Of a stretch of 64,000 nucleotides of DNA, positions 44,985-57,427 are shown piece by piece. Each line of letters begins with the position of its first letter. Positions within the stretch are counted from its first letter, which is position 1. The notes beneath the pieces were generated by a model that worked only from the letters and a program-made list of their open reading frames with translations, searched no databases and had not been told where the DNA came from. The position numbers and the translations under genes are program-made. Origin of the DNA: Rattus norvegicus (taxonomy: Eukaryota > Chordata > Mammalia > Rodentia > Muridae); assembly GCF_036323735.1 (NCBI RefSeq), contig NC_086033.1, positions 5,290,968 through 5,354,967 on the forward strand. Direction: 5' to 3'.

Positions 44985-47900
44985 ATGAATATAACGGGAA
45001 GCAATAATCACTATTCCTTAATATCTCTCAACATCAATGGCCTCAACTCCCCAATAAAAAGACATAGAAACTGGATACGCAACGAGGACCCTGCATTCTG
45101 CTGCCTACAGGAAACACACCTCAGAGACAAAGACAGACACTACCTCAGAGTGAAAGGCTGGAAAACAACTTTCCAAGCAAATGGTCAGAAGAAGCAAGCT
45201 GGAGTAGCCATTCTAATATCAAATGAAATCAATTTCCAACTAAAAGTCATCAAAAAAGATAAGGAAAGACACTTCATATTCATCAAAGGAAAAATCCAAT
45301 AAGATGAACTCTCAATCCTAAATATCTATGCCCCAAATACAAGGGCACCTACATATGTAAAAGAAACCTTACTAAAGCTCAAAACACACATTGGACCTCA
45401 CACAATAATAGTGGGAGATTTCAACACCCCACTCTCATCAATGGACAGATCATGGAAACAGAAATTAAACAGTGATGTCGACACACTAAGAGAAGTCATG
45501 AGCCAAATGGACTTAACGGATATTTATAGAACATTCTATCCTAAAGCAAAAGGATATACCTTCTTCTCAGCTCCTCATGGTACTTTCTCCAAAATTGACC
45601 ATATAATTGGTCAAAAAACGAGCCTCAACAGGTACAGAAAGATAGAAATAATCCCATGCGTGCTATCGGACCACCACGGCCTAAAACTGGTCTTCAATAA
45701 CAATCAAGGAAGAATGTCCACATATACTTGGAAATTGAACAATGCTCTACTCAATGATAACCTGGTCAAGGAAGAAATAAAGAAAGAAATTAAAAACTTT
45801 TTAGAATTTAATGAAAATGAAGGTACAACATACCCAAACTTATGGGACACAATGAAAGCTGTGCTAAGAGGAAAACTCATAGCGCTGAGTGCCTGCAGAA
45901 AGAAACAGGAAAGAGCATATGTCAGCAGCTTGACAGCACACCTAAAAGCTCTAGAACAAAAAGAAGCAAATACACCCAGGAGGAGTAGAAAGCAGGAAAT
46001 AATCAAACTCAGAGCTGAAATCAACCAAGTGGAAACAAAAAGGACCATAGAAAGAATCAACAAAACCAAAAGTTGGTTCTTTGAGAAAATCAACAAGATA
46101 GATAAACCCTTAGCCAGACTAAAGAGAGGACACAGAGAGTGCGTCCAAATTAACAAAATCAGAAATGAAAAGGGAGACATAACAACAGATTCAGAGGAAA
46201 TTCAAAAAATCATCAGATCTTACTATAAAAACCTATATTCAACAAAACTTGAAAATCTTCAGGAAATGGACAATTTCCTAGACAGATACCAGGTACCGAA
46301 GTTAAATCAGGAACAGATAAACCAGTTAAACAACCCCATAACTCCTAAGGAAATAGAAGAAGTCATTAAAGGTCTCCCAACCAAAAAGAGCCCAGGTCCA
46401 GACGGGTTTAGTGCAGAATTCTATCAAACCTTCATAGAAGACCTCATACCAATATTATCCAAACTATTCCACAAAATTGAAACAGATGGATCACTACCGA
46501 ATACCTTCGACGAAGCCACAATTACTCTTATACCTAAACCACACAAAGACACAACAAAGAAAGAGAACTTCAGACCAATTTCCCTTATGAATATCGACGC
46601 AAAAATACTCAACAAAATTCTGGCAAACCGAATTCAAGAGCACATCAAAACAATCATCCACCATGACCAAGTAGGCTTCATCCCAGGCATGCAGGGATGG
46701 TTTAATATACGGAAAACCATCAACGTGATCCATTATATAAACAAACTGAAAGAACAAAACCACATGATCATTTCATTAGATGCTGAGAAAGCATTTGACA
46801 AAATTCAACACCCCTTCATGATAAAAGTCCTGGAAAGAATAGGAATTCAAGGCCCATACCTGAACATGGTAAAAGCCATATACAGCAAACCAGTTGCTAA
46901 CATTAAACTAAATGGAGAGAAACTTGAAGCAATCCCACTAAAATCAGGGACTAGACAAGGCTGCCCACTCTCTCCCTACTTATTCAATATAGTTCTTGAA
47001 GTTCTAGCCAGAGCAATCAGACAACAAAAGGATGTCAAGGGGATACAGATCGGAAAAGAAGAAGTCAAAATATCACTATTTGCAGATGATATGATAGTAT
47101 ATTTAAGTGATCCCAAAAGTTCCACCAGAGAACTACTAAAGCTGATAAACAACTTCAGCAAAGTGGCTGGGTATAAAATTAACTCAAATAAATCAGTTGC
47201 CTTCCTCTATACAAAAGAGAAACACGCTGAGAAAGAAATTAGGGAAACGACACCCTTCATAATAGACCCAAATAATATAAAGTACCTCGGAGTGACTTTA
47301 ACAAAGCAAGTAAAAGATCTGTACAATAAGAACTTCAAGACACTGAAGAAGGAAATTGAAGAAGACCTCAGAAGATGGAAAGATCTCCCATGCTCATGGA
47401 TTGGCAGGATTAATATAGTAAAAATGGCCATTTTACCAAAAGCGATCTACAGATTCAATGCAATCCCCATCAAAATACCAATCCAATTCTTCAAAGAGTT
47501 AGACAGAACAATTTGCAAATTCATCTGGAATAACAAAAAACCCAGGATAGCTAAAGCTATCCTCAACAATAAAAGGACTTCAGGGGGAATCACTATCCCT
47601 GAACTCAAGCAGTATTACAGAGCAATAGTGATAAAAACTGCATGGTATTGGTACAGAGACAGACAGATAGACCAATGGAACAGAATTGAAGACCCAGAAA
47701 TGAACCCACACACATATGGTCACTTGATTTTTGACAAAGGAGCCAAAACCATCCAATGGAAAAAAGATAGCATTTTCAGCAAATGGTGCTGGTTCAACTG
47801 GAGGTCAACATGTAGAAGAATGCAGATCGATCCATGCTTATCACCCTGTACAAAGCTTAAGTCCAAGTGGATCAAGGACCTCCACATCAAACCAGACACA

Positions 47901-48806
47901 CTCAAACTAATAGAAGAAAAACTAGGGAAGCATCTGGAACACATGGGCACTGGAAAAAATTTCCTGAACAAAACACCAATGGCTTACGCTCTAAGATCAA
48001 GAATTGACAAATGGGATCTCATAAAACTGCAAAGCTTCTGTAAGGCAAAGGACACAGTGGTTAGGACAAATCGGCAACCAACAGATTGGGAAAAGATCTT
48101 TACCAATCCTACAACAGATAGAGGCCTTATATCCAAAATATACAAAGAACTCAAGAAGTTAGACCGCAGGGAAACAAATAACCCTATTAAAAAATGGGGC
48201 TCAGAGCTAAACAAAGAATTCACAGCTGAGGAATGCCGAATGGCGGAGAAACACCTAAAGAAATGTTCAACATCTTTAGTCATAAGGGAAATGCAAATCA
48301 AAACAACCCTGAGATTTCACCTCACACCAGTGAGAATGGCTAAGATCAAAAACTCAGGGGACAACAGATGCTGGCGAGGATGTGGAGAAAGAGGAACACT
48401 CCTCCATTGTTGGTGGGATTGCAAACTGGTACAACCATTCTGGAAATCAGTCTGGAGGATCCTCAGAAAAATGGACATTGAACTGCCTGAGGATCCAGCT
48501 ATACCTCTCTTGGGCATATACCCAAAAGATGCCCCAACATATAAAAAAGACACGTGTTCCACTATGTTCATTGCAGCCTTATTTATAATAGCCAGAAGCT
48601 GGAAAGAACCCAGATGCCCTTCAACAGAGGAATGGATACAGAAAATGTGGTACATCTACACAATGGAATATTACTCAGCTATCAAAAACAACGACTTTAT
48701 GAAATTCGTAGGCAAATGGTTGGAACTGGAAAATATCATCCTGAGTGAGCTAACCCAAACACAGAAAGACATACATGGTATGCACTCACTGATAAGTGGC
48801 TATTAG
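44985..48806 (+). pseudogene. L1 copy 2 ORF2 (endonuclease and reverse transcriptase), single in-frame stop
   Basis: 1274 codons in one frame, broken only by TAA at 45300..45302 (codon 106, inside the endonuclease domain; copy 1 has CAA at this site). An in-frame 6-base loss near 45069 shortens RLTNW to RNW. Downstream, 45411..48806 is fully open: rest of endonuclease (GDFNTPLS, LSDHHGL), RT with RQGCPLSP and SLFADDMIVYL, and the C-terminal Cys-rich CWRGCGERG...HCWWDC. In copy 1 the endonuclease reads through this site, while its RT is frameshifted, so the two copies are damaged in complementary places. Confidence 0.95.
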
Positions 48807-49554
48807 CCCAAATGCTTGAATTACCCTAAATGCCTAGAACAAATGAAACTCAAGACAGATGATCAAAATGTGAATGCTTCACTCCTTCTTTAAAAGGGGA
48901 ACAAGAATACCCTTGGCAGGGAATAGAGAGGCAAAGATTAAAACAGACACAGAAGGAACACCATTCAGAGCCTGCCCCACATGTGGCCCATACATATACA
49001 GCCATCCAATTAGACAAGATGAATGCAACAAAAAAGTGCAGGCTTACAGGAGCCGGATGTAGATCGCTCCTGAGAGACACAGCCAGAATACAGCAAATAC
49101 AGGGGCGAATGCCAGCAGCAAACCACTGAACTGAGAACGGGACCCCTGTTAAAGGAATCAGAGAAAGAACTCGAAGAGCTTGAAGGAGCTCGATACCCCT
49201 TATGAACAACAATGCCAATCAACCAGAGCTTCCAGGGACTAAGCCACTACCTAAAGAGTATACATGGACTGACCCTGGACTCTGACCTCATAGGTAGCAA
49301 TGAATATTCTAGTAAGATCACCAGTGGAAGGGGAAGCCCTTGGTCCTGCTAAGACTGAACCCCCAGTGAACGTGAGTGTTGGGGGGAGGGCAGTAATGGG
49401 GGGAGGGTGGGGAGAGGAACACCCATAAAGAAGGGGAGGGGGAGGGATTAGGGGGATGTTTGCCTGGAAACCGGGGAAAGGGAAATGTAAATAAGAAACA
49501 CTCAAGTTAATAAAAAGCTCTCTTTGTTAAAAAAAAAAAAAGAACACAAGGCAG

Positions 49555-50480
49555 CAGCTTGACAACAGATAGGAACTCTGATTATTCATCTGCTCAGCTA
49601 CCTTTCTCTATGACCTCTCCTCCCCTTACTAGGTCTGGTACCACCCACAGTGGGCTAAGTCCCCATACATCAATTGCCATTAAGAAAATGCCAAAGCCAC
49701 AGCCTGCCAGCCATTCTGATGGCGTCAATTGCTCAAGACTGCATCATTTAGACAGCTACAATTAGCCATCACAGCAAGGTATAAAAGGAAAATACAAACC
49801 TTAGCCTATTCCAGAGAAAAGTAACACTTCATGAATAGAATTTGAGGTCACAAGTGAAGTTTCATGTGAGGAAGAAATTAGAAGGAATTATGACAGAAAT
49901 CGAACTTTATTTAAAATAAAAAGTGACAACAAGTCAAAGCCACAAATAAAATGTTGGTAACTTTGACCTCTTCAAACCTCTTCTGGAGGCTGCAGGGTGG
50001 ACGCAGGACATGGTTGTTGGCTGGCACCACCATGGCCCATTCACTGTTTTGGTGAAGGATTTTCCATCAGAAGCCTTAGCCTTAGTACAGAGGGTAGGTC
50101 CCAAGTACTAATCATAGTCAGTCAATTGGATGACAGATCTTGTGCTCCAAAGAAATGGAAGAGTCCATTTAGTCATGATTTCAGGATGGCCCTAACTCAT
50201 TTTAGAGTCATAGATATTGCAAGCATCTAGAACACCAAAAGACTCATTGTCTCACACCAGTATTCTCTGCTGTGCCCTCAGTCACCACGGTAATAATCAG
50301 TGTGAGCTCTATAGTATTATTTGTTCCAGTTTCCTGGTGGTGCTGCTTCCAAATACTGTTTCTTTGACCCAGACAGAAGCTTCAAGTAAAATAATAAATA
50401 ATTTTTGTATTGAAAGCCATTGGTAGCTAGTAGTTGTAGTTAACTATGAAGACCTCAAGCAATCTTCCCTCAGTCCTCCT
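49555..50480. other. Unassigned interval
   Basis: No exon, RNA gene or clear repeat recognised. Confidence 0.35.
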
Positions 50481-50487
50481 GTTTTAA

Positions 50488-50592
50488 GTTTTTTGTTTTT
50501 TGTTTTGTTTTGTTTTTTGCTTTTGCTTTTGCTTTTTTTCCATTTTGGTGATTTTTTATTTTATTTTGTTTTGTTTTGTTTTTCTATTTGTT
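50488..50592. repeat. T-rich low-complexity tract
   Basis: TTTTG/TTTTGC-type repeats, about 100 bases. It could be the tail of a minus-strand retroelement, but no body is recognisable. Confidence 0.75.
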
Positions 50593-52480
50593 CTATTCTT
50601 CTCAGGATGCATGGAGTGATCAAGAAGTTGTCTGAAGAAGTTCAAGTCCAAATTCAGATGTGCAGAAAGACCCCAGCATTTCTGGCAGGTCCACTGTGTT
50701 TGCTGCATTAGGGCTTTTTCCCTTTTGCCTTAAATGTTACCCATTTCCACTCTCTAGGAGCCTTTTATCAAGGCATAATTAGTAACATATGTATCATTAT
50801 TATTTGAATTTCAATTATCCAATTCTAACTACTCTGTCTCCCACTTTAAACCAGAGACAGGCGTTGAGTCCTGTAGGGTGTGGTTTTGATGCTTAGATCA
50901 GGAATCTTCCTGTGAACACTGATTCTTGAGAGTTCAATAAAGATGCTGTTGGCCAACCAGCTGGGTGGCATAGGCAGGTCTTCTAGTTTTCCTCCAGGCA
51001 GGCTAGGAGACACAGGAGAGGTGAAGGGATTTAATACTTCAGAGGGAGTAAGAGCTACCAGCCATTTGAGATCTAGGGTTGAGTGGCCATTGGTGGCCTC
51101 CCAGACTGGGCTTGGTGTAGCAGGCAGGAGGCTATAAACACAATAAGTTGAGAGCAGATTTGGGCTCTGAGCTATGACTAAAGGCAACTGAGCAACTGCG
51201 CTGAGGGCAGACTTAGAGGTGCTGAGCTGTGAGTAAAAAGGAGGGCATCCTATTTGGAGGAGGCTTAGAATAACCTGGCCACTGAGCCATCTCATCAAAA
51301 GTATCTTAATGTATGTGTCTTTTATGTGCAATCCAAAGAGACCTGGGCAGGTTTGATAGCTTGGTCTGCCTAGAGCTTAAAGTGAGGCAGTAGAAACAAC
51401 ACTCTACAGAGTCCTATGTGAGCAATCCATGGGCATTAAGGTGCGTATCTAAAGTCACCTTGACTAAGAGTTAGAGCTGACCCAGATGTAGCTTTTGATT
51501 CTAACCATTCCTTCGTTTTGATCTTTTAGTGTGCCATTTGTTCAAGTATTTTAGTGAGGAGGAGAATATGATTCTAAAGGTTATTCTTGGTTGTTGAATT
51601 GTCTTCATCTGAGATTAACAAAACCACAAAAATAGAGGGGAAACATGTGAGGGATTTCCATTTAATGTAAATTCAAATTTACTTCTAGTCTGGATGTTTG
51701 AGGTAGGAAGTCACACCATTAACCCAGAACTTTAATCCTGATCTTCTTTTTTCTTTTTTAGTCATCTACAGATACATCATTATTAGGAATGTGTCCTTCT
51801 CACTGGAGACCAGAGAAGAGACCTACAGTTCCATGATACTTAAATGTCATAGCAAGACATCAAAACAAAATGTCAAAGTGTGAATGGAGGAAATTCTTTA
51901 GGACAGTGTTTTGCAAACAAGTTTTGATACAGATATTCTTGGTAGGAGAGCTCTGCAATTTTGCATTTCATATTTGACTTTGCTGGTACTCTGACTAGGA
52001 TCAACATAAAACTTCTTGGGATTTTCTTAATCTCCTTTACGAATAGAGATGAATGAACCATCAGCTCTGTCGTCTATGTTATTATGGCTACAGTGAGGAC
52101 CAAGTATGCTAAAGCTCTTCATCTGATTTTTCAAACAGCGTGCTCATACAAGTGTGAACTTCTGTGGGTTGTGGGAGGGCAAGGTTGAGAACACTGGCTG
52201 AGAGCTGTGAATGCAGAAGTGGGACGGTGCTTGCAGGAGGGAGGGAAAGGCCTGAGTGTGGCTCATGAACGAATTCACAATATCCATTGATTTAATAACC
52301 ATTCAGGAAGTGGACTTCTGCAAAATGACTTCAGCTGACCAGCATGGCAAGAAACCAGAAACAGATACAATGGGGGTTTAGAAGAACTGGATGGGAGAGA
52401 TGTGTCAGCACATGAAGAGTGGAAAATCAAGCCAGTGTTGTCTGTTAAGCTTCTCATCCCCATGGTTAGAGGCAAACAGC
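50593..52480. other. Unassigned interval
   Basis: The minus-strand frame 50846..51331 (161 codons, Ser/Leu/Pro-rich) shows no recognised domain. It may be decayed retroviral sequence, but I cannot support that. A tiny B2-like head motif ('actgagccatctc') occurs near 51282. Confidence 0.3.
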
Positions 52481-52499
52481 AAAGGTTTTAGCACTGAGG

Positions 52500-52972
52500 A
52501 AAAGAAGAAATAAAAGCCAATTTGTTGAAAATCCCCATCACCAAAAAGTAGTGACATCCTCTGTGATGCACATCATCTCTCAGGGGCACAGACCGTCGGA
52601 ATGGCTGGATGATGGCTCTCGGCATGGGCTCTGACTGCACCACTTTCCTAACCGCAGAGCTCTAATCTCCTCCAGTCAGGTCATCAGCTCCCCATTGTGT
52701 GGCATGGAGATCAGATCGCTGCGTCTGCCTATGCTGTCTTTCTTTACCTATGAAGACCTGAGGAACTGTTCTCCATCCAGTGAGCTGTTGTAAATAATCT
52801 TGAATCTCATTGGTGTTGTTAGTGGCTGTGATGTTCACGAATCCATAAGACCAGGTTTGAAAGGCAGTTGACTGAGGATTTCTTGGGTCTTTCTGCAATA
52901 GGGGCAGGTGGGCTGGATGAACACGACCACCTTCCCAGACGGACACTTGCAGTTCACAAACCACTGAGCCAC
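52500..52972 (-). pseudogene. Glrx: Glutaredoxin-1 (Glrx) processed pseudogene
   Basis: An intronless minus-strand copy of the whole glutaredoxin coding region. The start is changed to GTG (52972), followed by AQWFVNCK, then KVVVFIQPTCPYCRKTQEIL with the CPYC redox site intact, LSQLPFKPGLMD, a one-base loss at GATTCGTG, then FVNITATNNTNEIQDYLQQL, TGWRTVPQVFIGK. A second frame change follows, then IGRRSDLISM...GELMT, a TGA and LEEIRAL to about 52654. In the functional protein (glutathione-dependent thiol-disulfide reductase, cytosol) the IGGC segment carries a Cys that is Arg here. A 3' UTR-like stretch continues to about 52500. The lost start codon, two frameshifts and a stop rule out function. 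Confidence 0.9.
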
Positions 52973-52979
52973 GCTGACA

Positions 52980-54540
52980 GGCTGCAGCTTTCCAGGAAGG
53001 AACATTCGGTTGAAGGTACTGGTCCCATGTCAAATGGGATTGGAAAACCAGATGTCTTTGCTTCTGTGAACCAAGACCGGAAAACCAAACTACATAAAAA
53101 TCTGAGGACAAGTTGTGAGGGGTTTGTTCTTTCCTTCAATCATGTAGGTCCTAGGAAGGAGCTCAGGTGTAGGGAGTTGGCAACAATTACCTTTATCTGC
53201 TGCCATCTCACCTGCTGAATACCTCATTCATGGAACTGAAGAAACTCTGTATCCATCCTGGTATTCTGTGTATGTATCTATGTATCATTCGAGTGGATAC
53301 TTTTGTCTGTTGGTTGGAAAGACCAGTCTGGTGGGCTCATGGTTGGTCTCAGTAGTCCAGTCCAGGAGCTGCTTTACAAGAACCATTCATTGATCTAGAA
53401 GAAACTCTTTTTATAGGCAGTGAGATCTACTGGAACAATATCAACCATCCTTCTCCCTTCCCAGTTCTGAACTGAATCATTCTCCACCAAAGGCCTGTGG
53501 TCTCTGCTGCAGGCTGCACCCCCCAGGCTGTCTGAAGCTTGCTCATAGCAGTGCATTTATGGGACGGCAACATGATTTCCTCACCACTTCACCCCCAGGA
53601 GAGTTTTTCAATTCTTTATTTAATCTGATGGGTCTAATCTACATCGTCACCCAGGATGAGATGGGGGAGTTCTGCTCCAACCCTTACAGGAAGAGATGCT
53701 GAGATATGATGCTGTACCCACTAATGCCCTACCTGGACGCCTGCCAGTTTAGACAATAAGCATGGCTATCCAGTATATGTGTTCCTACTGGTCTCTAGAA
53801 GGAGAGAGTGAGAAAATATGCCTTGTCCATATGAGGCCAGACAAGAATTTGTGCTTCTAGAAGACAAGGTACGAAGGACTGCGTGAAAATCCCAGTGACT
53901 GAGAAAGCAGCCTGGAGCCAGTTGTGTTATTGAGACTTCCGACAGCTTGGCCTTTACACATGTGAGACAGCAGACTCCCATGAGCAAATCCTTAGCCTGG
54001 AAGATGTAGTTATGGTAGCCCAGAAGAACAAACACAGAACTGTCCCCTCTGTCTGCCTCTTACTACTCTGATCTCCCACATCACAGGAGGCTGAATGGTC
54101 TTCCGCATACCCTGGGATGCAACTCACAAGGGACAGCGCCTGTCTTCAACAGAGCTTAATCTGAGCCTGCCCTTGGCCTGTGGTGGATGTGCAGGAAGTG
54201 AGCTGACAGGTGAAATGTAGCCTGGCTGCGTCTCAAAGTGCAGCTTGAGACTCACCCACTGTGATTGTCAACACTTCCATGTCTCCATTGGGAGGGCAGT
54301 GTCACAAGGTCCTCCTACTGTCTTCTCACTGCATTCACATGCTTCGTGTGACACAAGCTCATTCACAGTTCACAGGAGGCAGCATAGCTTCAGAGCCCTC
54401 ATGTCTGGCCACAGAAGCCAAGAGAGTAATGTCACAGTTCACAGTGATAATGTAGATATGCCAGGGCATTTCCTCCAAGTTTTACTTTCAAGTGTATCCT
54501 TTTATTGCAGTTTACGCTACTCTGTCTAGAAGGCCAGGTT
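52980..54540. other. Unassigned interval at the site where gene C body would lie
   Basis: By analogy with A and B, the coding exons of relic C should lie here on the minus strand. I find no exon matching exons 1-4. No other gene recognised. Confidence 0.4.
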
Positions 54541-54548
54541 GCAGGAGA

Positions 54549-55460
54549 GCATTTGGATGACGTCACTGGGAACTGCCAGGGCCTCCTGCTAACCAGCTTT
54601 CCCTATGGTGACCAGATTCTGAGGTGCCATCTCCAGGAGGCTCTCCAGTGACACAATGGAACCCTTTCCATATCTCCTCCCTCTAAAGCTAGAGATTTCT
54701 CTTTGCTCCATTAGTAGTTACCTGCTCTGAAAGGGCAGATTGCTTCAGGGGCTTGGCATGGGGATAAAACATCACGGGACACGGGATGGAAGACATTCTT
54801 CTGCATAATAATTTTATTCCCAGATCCATTCCTGTGACATACATTCCAATTTCCTAGGTTTTCCTGGTTTCCCAAAAGTCAGTATTTCCCTCCAGACCTT
54901 TAATTTATTGGATATTGGATTTCATTTTCTTATTGTGCATTCCTTCCAAGGTGTCTTTCTTTACATATATTCATCGATGTGTACTCACAAAGTCTCTGTT
55001 TTGCATCCCTCTGTTGCAATGATCTTGGTAACATAGTGAACCCAGTTATACAGTGAATATAAAACTGTAAATGTTGTGCACCTACTTCAGATGATAAACT
55101 TTCAAATCCTTTCTCCAAAAAATAACCAGATATCAGTGAGCAAAGGACAACGTGGACGGAGATTGGTCCTCTGCAGTTCCATTAGACGTCACTTCTCTAG
55201 TGTCCACCTTCCTGAGGTCCCAGGGCCAGGCCTGAGGGTGTTAGAGTTTGGACCATGACCCTGTATTCATGCCAAACGTAAGATCCAGGAGGTTGGGCAG
55301 GGAGTGGAAGGGCTTGAGGTCAGGTGAAAGCTCAACTTTAATAGGTCCAGAAGTTCTGGAGGGAGTCTATTTGGCCTTGTCATCTGTGGCTTCTACGTTC
55401 TTGACCTAGTTGTGAGGAATCCATGTTAAAATTCCACCTAACCTCATAGCTGTAAGAGTG
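54549..55460 (-). other. Relic C: orphan promoter flank of a takusan-like paralogue
   Basis: Similar in order and orientation to 35536..36480 upstream of gene B, starting at a perfect CRE (TGACGTCA, 54558..54565) followed by 'ctgggaactgcc', and ending near 55460. The homology stops at the CRE, so the proximal CRE and all coding exons are missing. This is a truncated duplication or a deletion product. Confidence 0.7.
54558..54565 (-). promoter_or_regulatory. CRE palindrome in relic C flank
   Basis: TGACGTCA retained at the position of the distal CRE of gene B. It has no gene behind it. Confidence 0.4.
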
Positions 55461-55499
55461 TAAAACATCGCCACGTAAGTTCATTGCAAATTGCTTTCA

Positions 55500-56440
55500 T
55501 TGTCCTTTTCGTTGCCCACTACCACCAGGTCCAAATTAGGGGATATTGTAGATAGATTTAGAGGTTCACTGGGTCTCTCTGATAGTCAAAGTAATAGACT
55601 TTACAGAGAACTGGACAGACAGGATTTCAAGAATAAAATAGTTGAAGAATTCTGCCAACCTCTGATCTCTAAGACTTAGAAGCAATGGGGCGTGCATTCT
55701 AAATATAATATTATAGGGTTCAATCCCTCCTTGTATGGAGTACAGCAGGCCCAAAATAAGAAAAGAGCCTTTCCACCTTTCCTGGACTCTAATGAGAGTT
55801 TTCTTAGTGTCTTCTTTAATGTCTTGTTCATTATTTCCACCTACCCAGAATTCTGCACAACAAAGACTCCAAACTATTCATACATCTTTGACTGTTATTC
55901 ATAGGCTTTGGCCGTGAGAGCTGGGCTATTATAGGACAGCATTCTTAGTAAGTGGCAAAATTAGGGGGAAAGTTCCTAGCAGAGCTTTCTAGTTGCTCTA
56001 TGATCAGTTTCAGTCCGATGTAGTGAGCTTCTACTCACCCAGAAAGGGTATCAATAAAAACAAGCAGGTACTTTTATCTGACTCTAGGAGGCCATGTGTC
56101 AGTTAATTCAGGTTCCCATAATTTATCATAGCGTTGGCTACCTGTATGCAATCCTTCTGGGTAAATGATCTCTGTTTTTTATTTACATAGGTGTAAATGT
56201 GACATCTGGCTTTGACATCTCCTTCTACACTGTCCAGTGTATGTAGGCGTAACATACCTTGGTGTTGGCAACTCAGAGAGTTCTGTGGACCCAAGACAAG
56301 TAGTCTGGTAAAGCTGAGTTACCAGAAACCTGCCAATTCTTTCTGGAAGAATGATCTTTCCCTCTGGTGTTCACCACTAACCTCTGGCCTCAAGCTATTC
56401 ATTTGATTCTTTTACATCCTCGCCTCTTAGTTATACTCGA
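55500..56440 (-). pseudogene. Gammaretrovirus-like integrase remnant
   Basis: Minus strand, high to low: a zinc-binding-region-like stretch near 56330, then the core motif KYLLVFIDTLSG*VEAHYIG near 56060-56020. Further down are VEIMNKTLKKTLRKLSLESR near 55830-55770 and a following ALFLFWACCTPYKEGLNPII near 55740. Stops and frame changes occur throughout. No LTR or other pol part was recognised nearby; the left side runs into relic C and the right side into L1 3' sequence. Confidence 0.75.
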
Positions 56441-56464
56441 AATACACAAGATCTAAGGCACAAA

Positions 56465-57240
56465 CCACATGAAACTCAAGAAGGATGACGAAAATGTGGA
56501 TGCTTCACTCCTTCTTTAAGGGGGGAACAAAAATATTCACAGGAGGGGATAGGGAGGAAAATTTTAGGGCAGAGAATGAAGGAACGGCCATTCAGAGCCT
56601 GCCCCACATGTGGTCCATATAGATAGATAGATAGATGGATAGATAGATGATAGATATATAGATATATAGATATAGATATAGATATAGATATAGATATAGA
56701 TATAGATATAGATATAGATATGGATATATATCCACCAAAACTAGATAAGATGGATGAAGCTAAGAAGTGCATGCTGACATGAACCGGATATAGATCTCTC
56801 CTGAAAGACACAGCCAGAACATGTCAAATACAGAGTCAAATGCCTGAAGCGAACCACTGAACTGAGAATGGAACACCCATTGGAGGAACTAGGGAAAGGA
56901 CTGAAGGAGCTGAAGGGGCTTGCAACCCCATAAGAACCAACCAGAGCTTCCAGGGACCAAACCACTGCCCAAAGACTACACATGGACTGACCCTGCGTAG
57001 GTAGCAGTAAATAACATTGTTGGGGCAACAGTGGAAGGGGAAGCCCTTGGTACTACCAAGGTTGAACCCCCAGTGTAGGGAATGTTGGAGAGGGCAGTAA
57101 TGGGGGTTCGATGGGGAGGGGACACCCATTTAGAACGGGAAGGGGAGTTGTTAGGGGGCTGATGGACAGGAAACCGGGAAAAGGAATAACATTTGAAATG
57201 TAAATAAGAAATGCCCAATTTAATAAAAATGGGAGAAAAA
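56465..57240 (+). mobile_element. L1 3' UTR fragment with internal microsatellite expansion
   Basis: It matches the young L1 3' UTR in order: 'atgaaactcaagaaggatga', 'cactccttctttaag', 'gcctgccccacatgtgg', 'ccagagcttccagggac' and 'aatgtaaataagaaa', ending in an A-rich tail. ORF2 is absent. A GATA/GATATA expansion interrupts it after 'gtggtccatat'. Confidence 0.9.
56617..56742. repeat. (GATA)n / (GATATA)n microsatellite
   Basis: GATA units followed by about 15 GATATA units. In the intact L1 copies this point reads 'cccatacatatatagccacc', so a short ATATA seed has expanded. Confidence 0.93.
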
Positions 57241-57284
57241 GAATAACAACAAACAAACCAACAAAAACAATAAAGAAAATGTTC

Positions 57285-57427
57285 CAGGGGCAGTGCAGGG
57301 GAATAGTGGTGAACAATAAGGGGGATGTATAGGGGATACACATATGGGGAAGGGAGAGGGAAGGGAATGGGGGCTTAAGGAAGGAAACAAGGATGGGGAA
57401 TAACGTTTGAAATGTAAGTAAAGAAAT
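57285..57427 (+). mobile_element. Second L1-like 3' tail, at the duplication junction
   Basis: Purine-rich text ending 'aacgtttgaaatgtaagtaaagaaa', like the L1 3' end, lying immediately before the start of the repeated 57-kb unit. Confidence 0.6.

Larger units (their letters stand above)
42944..49540 (+). mobile_element. L1 copy 2, full-length rat LINE-1 with one ORF2 stop
   Basis: Flanked by a perfect 14-base target-site duplication AGAACACAAGGCAG (42930..42943 and 49541..49554) and ending in a poly(A) tail. Parts: 5' UTR 42944..43848, ORF1 43849..44925, ORF2 44985..48806, 3' UTR 48807..49540. It is the younger-looking and better preserved of the two young copies. The insertion is in the plus orientation, opposite to the host genes. 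Confidence 0.97.

Noticed and set aside
50846..51331. 161-codon minus-strand frame as a gene or retroviral remnant
   Set aside because: No motif of any retroviral domain or known family could be identified, and no splice sites bound it.
52662..53111. 149-codon minus-strand frame read as one novel protein
   Set aside because: Its core is out-of-frame and in-frame pieces of glutaredoxin-1 joined by frameshifts. It is a processed pseudogene, not a gene.
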